Assembly (NCBI GenBank): GCA_022562375.1
Contig: JADFPK010000017.1
Span: 3,132 to 15,328, forward strand
Reading direction: 5' to 3'
DNA from: Pseudomonadota bacterium
Lineage (GTDB): Bacteria > Pseudomonadota > Alphaproteobacteria > SMXQ01
Length of the DNA: 12,197 bases
Shown here: positions 6,747-12,197 of the stretch, in pieces
Layout of the letters: the number at the start of each line of letters is the position of its first letter
How positions within the stretch are numbered: the stretch's first letter is position 1
Notes under the pieces: model-generated
Told to the model about the DNA's origin: nothing
Seen by the model: the letters and a program-made list of their open reading frames with translations, nothing else
Databases searched by the model: none
Position numbers and translations under genes: made by a program

Positions 6747-6783
6747 CTTATATTTTTGACCCCGCGGACGATACGTCCGCGGG
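6747..6783 (-). promoter_or_regulatory. Putative promoter with palindromic operator for the cytochrome genes
   Basis: On the minus strand a TATAAG -10-like box (6752-6747) would start transcription near 6740, about 18 nt before the ATG at 6722. Eight bp behind it lies a perfect palindrome: CCCGCGGACG (6761-6770), 3-nt centre, CGTCCGCGGG (6774-6783). The palindrome covers about -20 to -43, replacing a recognisable -35 box. This is the position expected for a dimeric repressor, or for an activator that compensates a missing -35. A U-tract is absent on either reading, so a terminator is unlikely. Confidence 0.45.
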
Positions 6784-7045
6784 CTTGACGGTCCGGGCCG
6801 CATCTCTCTCGGGCAAATTTTCAGCGGGCGAACGGTTGGGTTTCACCCGCCGAAGCCTTTGATCGCGTGGTCTTGTGAAGATGGTCCGGTAACCGCCCTC
6901 TTGGGCTCAACTGAAGCTTGCAGGATCGCCCAGCGCGTGGCAAGGACAATATTCTAAGCCGATAGCCCCCAAGCGCCTTGCGTTCGCCGGCGCCTGGCGC
7001 GATAAACCGGGGCGCGCCCGGCGCGTTTCCCCAGATGAGGTTTGG
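6784..7045. other. Intergenic region between divergent cytochrome and LOG genes; no gene seen
   Basis: With the promoter/operator above it makes up a 323-bp gap. It is less GC-rich than its surroundings and has no ORF with coding character; the short minus frame crossing 6907-7098 overlaps the LOG start and has no family features. I see no tRNA fold, riboswitch or convincing sigma-70 promoter for the LOG gene. GAGG at 7037-7040 is the ribosome binding site of the LOG gene. Confidence 0.6.
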
Positions 7046-7630
7046 ATGGCCACGGTCAGATCCCTAAGCGTCTTTTGCGGCTCATCCACCGGCATCAATG
7101 GCCGCCACCGCGAGGCGGCGGCGGCGCTGGGTACGATCCTCGCCGAGGAGGGCGTCGAGTTGGTCTATGGCGGCGCCCGCATCGGTCTGATGGGGGTGCT
7201 CGCCGACGCCGCGCTCGGGGCCGGCGGCCGGGTCGTCGGCGTCATGCCCGAGAACCTGAAATTCAGGGAGCTCGCCCATCCCGGCATCGACGATATGAGG
7301 GTGGTCGCCTCGATGCACGCGCGCAAGCAGAAGATGTTCGAGATCTCCGACGCCTGCGCCGTCCTGCCCGGCGGCTTCGGCACCCTGGACGAGACCTTCG
7401 AGATCATCACCTGGAAGCAGATCGGTCTCCACGACAAGCCCATCGTGCTGGTCGACAGCGATGGCTATTGGAAGCCTTTGTCGGCGCTGCTCGACCATGT
7501 GATCGCCGAGGGCTTCGCCCGGCCCGATGACAGGACCCTGTTCACCGTGGTGGAGGGCGCCGGCGACGTCCTTCCGGCCCTCGCCGCGCTGCCCGAACCG
7601 GCCATCCGGGGCGAGCCCGACCGCCTCTGA
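7046..7630 (+). CDS. LOG-family (TIGR00730) nucleoside 5'-monophosphate phosphoribohydrolase
   Basis: A 194-aa cytosolic Rossmann-fold enzyme of the lysine decarboxylase-like/LOG family, which splits (cytokinin) nucleoside monophosphates into free base and ribose 5-phosphate. Older annotation as lysine decarboxylase is considered wrong for this family. The order of motifs is VFCGSSTG (9-16) for nucleotide binding, YGGARIGLMG (41-50), MHARKQKM (90-97, with the catalytic-type R93) and LPGGFGTLDE (107-116, PGGxGT with catalytic E116). The length is that of full family members. ATG 7046 has GAGG 5 nt upstream. In bacteria the natural substrate is often AMP-like or cytokinin-like nucleotides and cannot be told from sequence. 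The gene stands alone here: divergent from the cytochromes and followed by the REP/RAYT element. Confidence 0.93.
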   Translation: MATVRSLSVFCGSSTGINGRHREAAAALGTILAEEGVELVYGGARIGLMGVLADAALGAGGRVVGVMPENLKFRELAHPGIDDMRVVASMHARKQKMFEISDACAVLPGGFGTLDETFEIITWKQIGLHDKPIVLVDSDGYWKPLSALLDHVIAEGFARPDDRTLFTVVEGAGDVLPALAALPEPAIRGEPDRL

Positions 7631-7705
7631 CGGAAGCGGCGCCGGCGGCAGGCGGGCCTTGCGCTCCTATCCTGTGATGTTATGTTGCGGCCCGCGCGGG
7701 CGGGG

Positions 7706-7717
7706 TAATAAGGGGAC
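7706..7717 (+). repeat. Partial arm-tip copy at the left edge
   Basis: TAATAAGGGGAC is a 12-nt near-copy (one base deleted) of the arm tip TAATTAAGGGGAC that follows immediately at 7718-7730. It marks the outer left limit of recognisable repeat sequence. Confidence 0.8.
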
Positions 7718-7796
7718 TAATTAAGGGGACACCATACTTAATTCCCGTCTCGGTGATTCGGGAGGTATGGAATTAAGTATGGTGTCCCCTTAATTA
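7718..7796. repeat. REP-like palindrome, type A, left of RAYT
   Basis: Perfect inverted repeat with 28-nt arms (7718-7745 and 7769-7796) around a 23-nt spacer. Each arm contains AATTAAG, the core GGGACACCATA and CTTAATT, so each arm is also a smaller interrupted palindrome with 7-bp ends and an 11-nt core. The spacer contains CGTCTCGG and ATTCGGG, shared with the copy at 10153-10245. Confidence 0.95.
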
Positions 7797-7835
7797 ATGA
7801 TGGTGTCCCCTTAATTAATGGTGTCCCCTTAATTA
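7797..7835. repeat. Two extra tandem arm-tip copies
   Basis: Reading +, ATGGTGTCCCCTTAATTA occurs as the end of the palindrome (from 7779), again at 7800-7817 and again at 7818-7835, with periods of 21 and 18 bp. The last copy overlaps the 3' end of the RAYT gene and supplies its stop codon. Confidence 0.9.
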
Positions 7836-8497
7836 CGGTTTTTCTTCGCCTTGGGGCCGGGCTTGCGGCGGGCGAGCGGGCGCTTCAGGCGTTTCTCCAG
7901 GGCGCCGAGGAATCGCGCGTCGCCCAGCGGCCGGCCGGTGCGCTCGTGGCGGCGCAAGCGTTCGGCCTCCGCCGCCGCGAGCCCGGCGGCGAGAAAGCCC
8001 GCCCAGTCGCCGGCCAGCGCGAGAAGCGGTCCGGCCTTGACCAGCTTATCGTCATGGCCCGCGAGATGGGCCCGCGCGCTGCTCCAGGGGTAGTCTTGCG
8101 CTCTCTTCGCCAAGCGCGCGCGCACGGGGTTGAGCTCGACATATCGCGCCGCCGCCAGAAGATGGGGCTCGTCCATGGGAAAGGAGGCGAAGCGCCCCTG
8201 CCACAGGTGCCCGGTCCAGTCCTCGCGCCCATTGACGCGCCGGGTATAGCGCCGGTGCGCCTCGCCGATCGCCCGGCGCAGCCCGTCTTGCGTCTTCGGC
8301 GTCGCGATCAGATGCACGTGGTTCGGCATCAGGCAGTAGGCCCAGATCTCCACCGCGCACCGCTCGCACCACTCGGCCATCAACTCCAGATAGGCGCGGT
8401 AGTCCGCCTTGCCGAAAAACGTCTCTTGGCGCCGGTTGCCCCGCTGGGTGACATGATGCGGTACCCCCGGCACAACCACGCGGGCCAGTCTCGCCAT
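7829..8497 (-). CDS. REP-associated tyrosine transposase (RAYT, Y1/HUH family)
   Basis: A 222-aa single-strand DNA transposase of the IS200-like Y1 superfamily. The N-terminus MARLARVVVPGVPHHVTQRGN is the standard RAYT opening. The HUH metal-binding motif is MPNHVHLI (H60, H62). The catalytic tyrosine is expected at Y119 in ARYVELNPVRARL, and YPWSSARAHL (136-145) is the conserved block after it. The tail is very basic (RRKPGPKAKKNRN). The frame is intact with all catalytic residues, so it may be active. I use the ATG at 8497; a GTG at 8503 in frame would add two residues. No clear SD is seen. The final Asn codon and the TAA stop are encoded by the abutting repeat. RAYTs are usually single-copy genes that mobilise or domesticate the REP sequences around them. 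Confidence 0.93.
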   Translation of the reverse strand: MARLARVVVPGVPHHVTQRGNRRQETFFGKADYRAYLELMAEWCERCAVEIWAYCLMPNHVHLIATPKTQDGLRRAIGEAHRRYTRRVNGREDWTGHLWQGRFASFPMDEPHLLAAARYVELNPVRARLAKRAQDYPWSSARAHLAGHDDKLVKAGPLLALAGDWAGFLAAGLAAAEAERLRRHERTGRPLGDARFLGALEKRLKRPLARRKPGPKAKKNRN

Positions 8498-8516
8498 GGC
8501 CACAGCCTACCGGAAC

Positions 8517-8593
8517 AATTAAGGGGACACCATACTTAATTCCCCGTCCCGGTAAATTGGAGCTATGGAATTAAGTATGGTGTCCCCTTAATT
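8517..8593. repeat. REP-like palindrome, type A, right of RAYT
   Basis: Perfect inverted repeat with 27-nt arms (8517-8543 and 8567-8593) around a 23-nt spacer. The arms are identical to those at 7718-7796, including the core GGGACACCATA. CCGGAA (8510-8515) and TTCCGG (8592-8597) add a bulged extension. The palindrome ends 20 bp before the ubiD start codon and 19 bp upstream of the RAYT start. Confidence 0.95.
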
Positions 8594-8613
8594 CCGGCTA
8601 AGCTCTCGATGAC

Positions 8614-10122
8614 ATGGCCTATGAGTCACTCCGCGATTTTTTGAGCTTCCTCGACGGCAGGGGCGCGCTGGCGCGCATTGCGGCGGCGGTCTCGCCCCGG
8701 CACGAGATCACCGAGATCCAGACCCGGCTGCTGGCCGAGGACGGCCCCGCCGTGCTGTTCGAGAACGTCGTTGGCGAGGACGGGACGCGGTTCGATATGC
8801 CGCTGCTGGCCAACCTGTTCGGCACCGTCGAGCGCGTCGCCTGGGCGCTGGGCCGCGAGACGGACGGGCTTCGCGCCCTCGGCGAGATGCTGGCCTTCCT
8901 CGACCACCCCGAGCCGCCCCAAGGGCTGCGCCAGGCGGTCGAGATGCTGCCGCTGGTCAAGACCGCGCTCGGCCTGAAGCCGAAGCTGGTGTCGCGGGCG
9001 CCCTGCCAGGAGGTGGTGTTGCAAGGCTCCGACATCGATCTCGCGGCGCTGCCGGTGCAGACCTGCTGGCCCGGCGAGCCGGCGCCGCTCATCACCTGGC
9101 CGCTGGTGGTGACCAAGGGGCCCGACGGATCGAAGGCCGATAATTTCAACCTCGGCATCTACCGCATGCAGGTGATCGGGGAGGACCGGACGCTGATGCG
9201 CTGGCTCCGTCACCGCGGCGGCGCCCAGCATCATGCCCGCTGGAAGGAGGAGCACGACGAACCCCTGCCCGCCGCCGCCGTCATCGGCGCCGATCCGGCG
9301 ACCATCATCGCCGCCGTCAGCCCGGTCCCCGACACCCTGTCGGAATACCAGTTCGCCGGGGTTCTGCGCGGCCGGCGGGTGGAGCTGGTGGCATGCAAGA
9401 CGGTGCCGCTTTCGGTCCCCGCCGCCGCCGAGATCGTGCTCGAGGGCCACGTGTCGCTCACCGATACCGGGGACGAGGGGCCGTTCGGCGATCACACCGG
9501 CTATTACAACGCCGTCGAGAAATTCCCCGTCTTCACCATCTCCGCCATCACCCGGCGCGCCGATCCGATCTACCTCAGCACCTTCACCGGCCGCGCGCCG
9601 GACGAGCCCTCGGTGCTGGCGCGGGCGCTGAACGAGGTGTTCCTGCCGATCCTCATCCGCCAGTTCCCGGAGATCGTCGATTTCTACCTGCCGCCCGAGG
9701 GCTGCTCGTACCGCATCGCCGTGGTCTCGATCCGCAAGGCCTATCCCGGCCACGCCAAGCGGGTGATGATGGGGATCTGGTCTTATTTGCGCCAGTTCCT
9801 CTACACCAAGTTCATCTTCGTCGTCGATGACGACATCGACGTGCGCGACTGGGCGGACGTGATGTGGGCGGTCTCGACCCGCATGGACCCGGCGCGCGAC
9901 ATCACCGTGATCGAGGACGCGCCGATCGATTATCTCGACTTCGCATCGCCGGTGGCGGGATTGGGCGGCAAGATCGGCCTCGACGCCACCACCAAGATGC
10001 CGCCCGAGACCCGCCGCGAGTGGGGGCGGAAAATCCGCATGTCGGACGAGGTCATCGAAAAGGTGGACGGCATGTGGTCCGAGCTCGGCCTGCCCGGTTC
10101 GGGGAAATCGATCTGGAAATAG
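8614..10122 (+). CDS. ubiD: UbiD-family prenylated-FMN-dependent decarboxylase
   Basis: A 502-aa cytosolic enzyme, full length compared with E. coli UbiD (about 497 aa), which decarboxylates 3-octaprenyl-4-hydroxybenzoate in ubiquinone synthesis using prFMN made by UbiX. Visible features are [12 protein letters not shown] (N179 as metal/prFMN ligand), [10 protein letters not shown] (195-204), [13 protein letters not shown] (E244, aligning with the metal-ligand Glu of UbiD) and [12 protein letters not shown] (D293, aligning with the acid residue near the active site). The C-terminal part carries [22 protein letters not shown], typical of the family. No ubiX is in the window. The start fits the family N-terminus ([11 protein letters not shown]), but there is no SD and the palindrome lies only 20 bp upstream, so the native promoter may have been displaced by the RAYT unit. 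Another aromatic-acid UbiD is possible, though close motif agreement favours the ubiquinone enzyme. Confidence 0.93.
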   Translation: MAYESLRDFLSFLDGRGALARIAAAVSPRHEITEIQTRLLAEDGPAVLFENVVGEDGTRFDMPLLANLFGTVERVAWALGRETDGLRALGEMLAFLDHPEPPQGLRQAVEMLPLVKTALGLKPKLVSRAPCQEVVLQGSDIDLAALPVQTCWPGEPAPLITWPLVVTKGPDGSKADNFNLGIYRMQVIGEDRTLMRWLRHRGGAQHHARWKEEHDEPLPAAAVIGADPATIIAAVSPVPDTLSEYQFAGVLRGRRVELVACKTVPLSVPAAAEIVLEGHVSLTDTGDEGPFGDHTGYYNAVEKFPVFTISAITRRADPIYLSTFTGRAPDEPSVLARALNEVFLPILIRQFPEIVDFYLPPEGCSYRIAVVSIRKAYPGHAKRVMMGIWSYLRQFLYTKFIFVVDDDIDVRDWADVMWAVSTRMDPARDITVIEDAPIDYLDFASPVAGLGGKIGLDATTKMPPETRREWGRKIRMSDEVIEKVDGMWSELGLPGSGKSIWK

Positions 10123-10152
10123 CCGCCGACGCCGCGCCGAGCCCGGCCGCAT

Positions 10153-10245
10153 GCAATTAAGGTGACGCAATTAAGGTGACAGCTTACTTAATTCCATAGC
10201 CCCGAATTGCCGAGACGAGGAATTAAGTAAGCTGTCACCTTAATT
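10153..10245. repeat. REP-like palindrome, type B, inverted and without a transposase
   Basis: Perfect inverted repeat with 27-nt arms (10169-10195 and 10219-10245) around a 23-nt spacer. Each arm keeps AATTAAG and CTTAATT, but the core is GTGACAGCTTA, three changes from type A, all matched in the opposite arm. Read on the minus strand, the spacer matches that at 8544-8566 at 17 of 23 positions and shares CGTCTCGG and ATTCGGG with that at 7746-7768. The 14-nt tip GCAATTAAGGTGAC is duplicated in tandem (10153-10166 and 10167-10180). It lies in the gap between ubiD and the protease gene. Confidence 0.95.
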
Positions 10246-10307
10246 AGCGGTGGCGGCGAAAAGATGATCAGATGTGTCACCCTTCTATGAAGGTAAGTAC
10301 TGGGTCC

Positions 10308-11681
10308 ATGCGCCGCGCCCTCGCCCTCCTGGTCATCGCCTTGGCGACGGCGGCCGTTGCCGCCGAGCACGATCCCGCCGCCAGGATCAAGGCCGCCGCC
10401 ACCGCCGCCTGCCGCGGCCCGGCGCCCGACATCGACAGCATCGCCGAGAGCTTGCCGGCGGTGATCGCGGTCGAGGAAGGGCCGCTGATCGTGCGGGGCC
10501 GGAGGATCGGCTGGCGCGGCACACTGCGCTTGGCCGACGGCGGCCGGATCGAGATCGAGCGCATCGCGCCGGGCGGCCGGCTCAGGCGCCTCGGCGTCAC
10601 CTATTACGCCGCCGATGTCCCCGGCCTCCGGTCGGCCGCCCGGCCTTCGCAGCCGAAGCGGCGGCTTCGGCGGAGTAGGCAAGCCGACCTTCGGACGGCG
10701 AAGGCCGGCGCCGGCCAGGCCCGTCCGATGATGACCGCGCTGCTCGGCCCCGACTGCGTCATCGGCCTCGGCCGGCGTCTGATTTACGGCCCCGGGGGGC
10801 GCGTCCGGGCGCTGGAGCAGCTCGACCGCGACCTCGCGCCCATCGGCACGCCCGAGCCCCTCGATCCTCCGGTGCCGGCGGCCGGGGAGACGGCGAAGGA
10901 GGCGAGGGGAGTGCCGGTGGCGATGGTCGACGCCGGGGTCAATTACCTGCTGCCGGAGATCGCGCGGCGCCTGGCGCGGGACCGTGCCGGCCGGCCGCTG
11001 GGCTACGATTTCTGGGACCTCGACGACCGGCCGTTCGACTCCAATCCGGCCCGTTCCCCTTTCTTTCCCCAACGCCACGGCACCCGCACCGCATCCGTGT
11101 TGCTGAGAGAGGCGCCCGAAGCGCGCCTGGTGCCCTACCGCTATCCCCGCCCCGACATGTCGCGGATGGCCAAAATCGTCGATCACGCGGCGGCGAACGG
11201 TGTGATCATCGTCTGCATCACGCTGGGCAGCAACGACATCGCCGACTGGCGGGCCTTCGCCGCCGCCGCCCGGGCGCGGCCCGAGATGCTGTTCGTGGTC
11301 TCGGCCGGCAACAACGGGCGCGACATCGATGCGCGGCCGGTCTACCCGGCGGCGCTCGAGGCCGGCAACATCATCGCCGTGACCTCGGCGGACGCCTCGG
11401 GCCGGCTCGGGCGCGGGTCCAACTGGGGTCGACGGTCGGTGGACTTGCTGGTGCCCGGCGAGGAAACGCCGGTGACGGATTTTTATGGCCGCGCCGGGAT
11501 ATCCTCGGGATCGAGCTTCGCCGCCCCTCGAATCGCGGCGCTGGCGGCGCGGCTGCTCGCCGCCCATCCGGACTGGCGGGCGCCTGAGCTTAGGGCCGCG
11601 ATCTTCGCGCGCGCCCGAAAAACCGCCGCGACGGCGGAAATCGTCGGCCAGGGACTGATCACCAACCCATCGGCGCCGTAA
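10308..11681 (+). CDS. Exported subtilisin-like (S8) serine protease
   Basis: A 457-aa protein. The signal peptide spans about 1-19 (MRRALALLVIALATAAVAA), so it is exported. Residues 20-200 form an N-terminal region without a recognisable domain; a very basic linker (about 117-125) lies inside it. The S8 catalytic domain runs from about 200 to 440. The triad is complete: D208 in VAMVDAGVN, H257 in QRHGTRTAS and S403 in SSGSSFAAPRIAALAA (equivalent to the GTSMAAP block). N335 in SAGNNGRD is the oxyanion-hole Asn. The serine block reads GSSFAAP instead of GTSMAAP, a tolerated variant. I chose the ATG at 10308 because it gives a clean signal peptide; in-frame ATGs at 10272 and 10287 would add 12 or 7 residues. 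The N-terminal region could be a propeptide. Substrate unknown. Confidence 0.88.
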   Translation: MRRALALLVIALATAAVAAEHDPAARIKAAATAACRGPAPDIDSIAESLPAVIAVEEGPLIVRGRRIGWRGTLRLADGGRIEIERIAPGGRLRRLGVTYYAADVPGLRSAARPSQPKRRLRRSRQADLRTAKAGAGQARPMMTALLGPDCVIGLGRRLIYGPGGRVRALEQLDRDLAPIGTPEPLDPPVPAAGETAKEARGVPVAMVDAGVNYLLPEIARRLARDRAGRPLGYDFWDLDDRPFDSNPARSPFFPQRHGTRTASVLLREAPEARLVPYRYPRPDMSRMAKIVDHAAANGVIIVCITLGSNDIADWRAFAAAARARPEMLFVVSAGNNGRDIDARPVYPAALEAGNIIAVTSADASGRLGRGSNWGRRSVDLLVPGEETPVTDFYGRAGISSGSSFAAPRIAALAARLLAAHPDWRAPELRAAIFARARKTAATAEIVGQGLITNPSAP

Positions 11682-11824
11682 CCGAAAGCCGCGCGCGCCG
11701 GCCCCACGGCCCGCTCGCCGCGGCCGCATTTGCGTTGCTTGGGGGGCGCCTTGGCGCTGGCGGCAAAGCCATGCTTCGCCTATAAGTTCAGGCGAATTCT
11801 TATCGTCTCGACAGGGAGAGGACC

Positions 11825-12197
11825 ATGGCCGCCTCCGCGGCGTCGGATCAAGACGCCCTGCAACTCCTTACCGACCTCATCGGTACCGCCAAGCGGGGCG
11901 GCGCCGATGGCGCCGACGCGGTGATGTTCAGGAGCGCATCGCTCAGCCTCTCCCGGCGTCTCGGCAAGCCGGAAGGGATCGAGCGCTCGGAAAGCGACGA
12001 TCTCGGTCTCAGGGTCTTCCTCGGCAAGCGCCAGGCCGTGGTCTCCTCGACCGATCTATCGAATGACGCCCTGGCGGAGATCGCCGAGCGCGCCGTCGCC
12101 ATGGCCAAGGCGGCGCCCGAGGACGCCTATTGCGGCCTCGCGGAGCCTGAGTTGCTGGCGGGCGATCCTCCCGATCTCGATATCTGCGATCAGCGCG
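11825..12197 (+). CDS. pmbA: PmbA/TldE-type metalloprotease component (3' end missing)
   Basis: The frame is open from ATG 11825 to the window end (124 codons). GGGAGAGG at 11814-11821 is a good SD just ahead of the start. The N-terminus DALQLLTDLIGTAKRGGADGADAVMF, followed by SLSLSRRLGKPEGIERSESDDLGLRVFLG and QAVVSSTDLS, is the characteristic opening of PmbA (TldE). PmbA is the partner of TldD in a cytosolic complex that proteolyses unfolded peptides and matures modified peptides. TldD itself has a different opening, so PmbA is preferred. The full protein would be about 450 aa, so most of the gene is outside the window. The 143-bp gap after the protease gene suggests its own promoter; TATAAG at 11781-11786 is a possible -10 without a clear -35. 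Confidence 0.9.
   Translation, partial: MAASAASDQDALQLLTDLIGTAKRGGADGADAVMFRSASLSLSRRLGKPEGIERSESDDLGLRVFLGKRQAVVSSTDLSNDALAEIAERAVAMAKAAPEDAYCGLAEPELLAGDPPDLDICDQR

Larger units (their letters stand above)
7706..8593. mobile_element. RAYT transposase unit bracketed by paired palindromes
   Basis: About 0.9 kb: a minus-strand RAYT gene between two large palindromes of the same family (7718-7796 and 8517-8593), with extra partial arm copies on the left (7706-7717 and 7797-7835). It sits between two + strand chromosomal genes. I see no flanking target-site duplication, which fits HUH/Y1 transposases since they do not make one. The arrangement is that of a RAYT with its cognate REP/BIME repeats, but the repeats lack the GTAG guide tetranucleotide typical of the enterobacterial type. 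Confidence 0.8.

Noticed and set aside
6784..7045. tRNA, riboswitch or small ORF in the long intergenic gap
   Set aside because: No cloverleaf, no recognised aptamer pattern, and the only frame (6907-7098 minus) overlaps the LOG start and looks non-coding.
7046..7630. Lysine decarboxylase
   Set aside because: The PGGxGT motif and length are those of LOG phosphoribohydrolases; the old name comes from mis-annotation of the family.
7718..7796. Intrinsic terminator of the LOG gene
   Set aside because: The palindrome recurs elsewhere with its spacer conserved and lies around a RAYT gene, so it is a repeat element. It may still affect transcription, but no U-tract follows the stem directly.
7706..7835. 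CRISPR-like array
   Set aside because: The repeats are arm copies of a palindrome stacked almost directly, without unique spacers of regular length, and no cas gene is present.
8626..10170. 514-aa open frame antisense to ubiD, and a similar 513-aa frame at 10188-11729 antisense to the protease
   Set aside because: Both are low-complexity, rich in Arg/His/Gly/Asp as expected of antisense frames in GC-rich genes, with no domain. The opposite strand carries complete catalytic motifs.
10272..10307. Upstream ATG starts for the S8 protease
   Set aside because: They would place a polar 7-12 residue stretch before a canonical signal peptide, with no better SD. Not strictly excluded.

Overview
The window is GC-rich bacterial chromosome. 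The paired psd-pssA genes, the class II cytochrome c, the LOG-family protein, UbiD, PmbA and the overall protein style suggest an alphaproteobacterium, most likely near the Rhodospirillales. That placement is an inference from protein style, not from a marker gene. Coding density is high. I see no rRNA, tRNA, CRISPR array or prophage.

Layout. (a) 1-663: the 3' two-thirds of a 4,5-dihydroxyphthalate decarboxylase-type (Pht5-like) protein on +. It converges tail to tail, 3 bp apart, on a minus-strand block of a SAM-dependent methyltransferase (667-1491), pssA (1550-2461) and psd (2458-3150). The last two are the two-step phosphatidylethanolamine pathway and are fused by an ATGA overlap. (b) 3151-3375 is a divergent intergenic region with a good minus-strand promoter and an 11-bp tandem repeat. 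It leads to an uncharacterised 199-aa protein (3376-3975) with three in-frame 21-bp repeats at its tail. (c) A minus-strand group follows: a LysM/Ig-like envelope protein (4006-5133), a dihaem cytochrome c (5226-6149) and a class II cytochrome c (6237-6722). The last has a 23-bp palindrome placed like an operator behind its -10 box. (d) A LOG-family phosphoribohydrolase (7046-7630) on +. (e) A REP-associated tyrosine transposase (RAYT, 7829-8497 minus) lies between two large palindromes and lies 5' of ubiD (8614-10122). A third, diverged copy of the palindrome follows ubiD at 10153-10245. (f) An exported subtilisin-like protease (10308-11681) and the 5' part of pmbA (11825 to the window end).

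The most unusual part is the RAYT and its palindromes. Each palindrome has 27-28 bp perfect arms around a spacer of exactly 23 nt. The spacers are homologous to each other. Each arm is itself an interrupted palindrome (AATTAAG, 11-nt core, CTTAATT). The third copy is inverted and carries three core substitutions that are matched in both arms, so all three base pairs are preserved. Partial copies of the arm tip are stacked at the outer edges of two of the three palindromes, and one of them supplies the transposase stop codon. The rest of the window is mostly ordinary core metabolism (phospholipid, envelope, periplasmic electron transfer, a UbiD decarboxylase, proteolysis).
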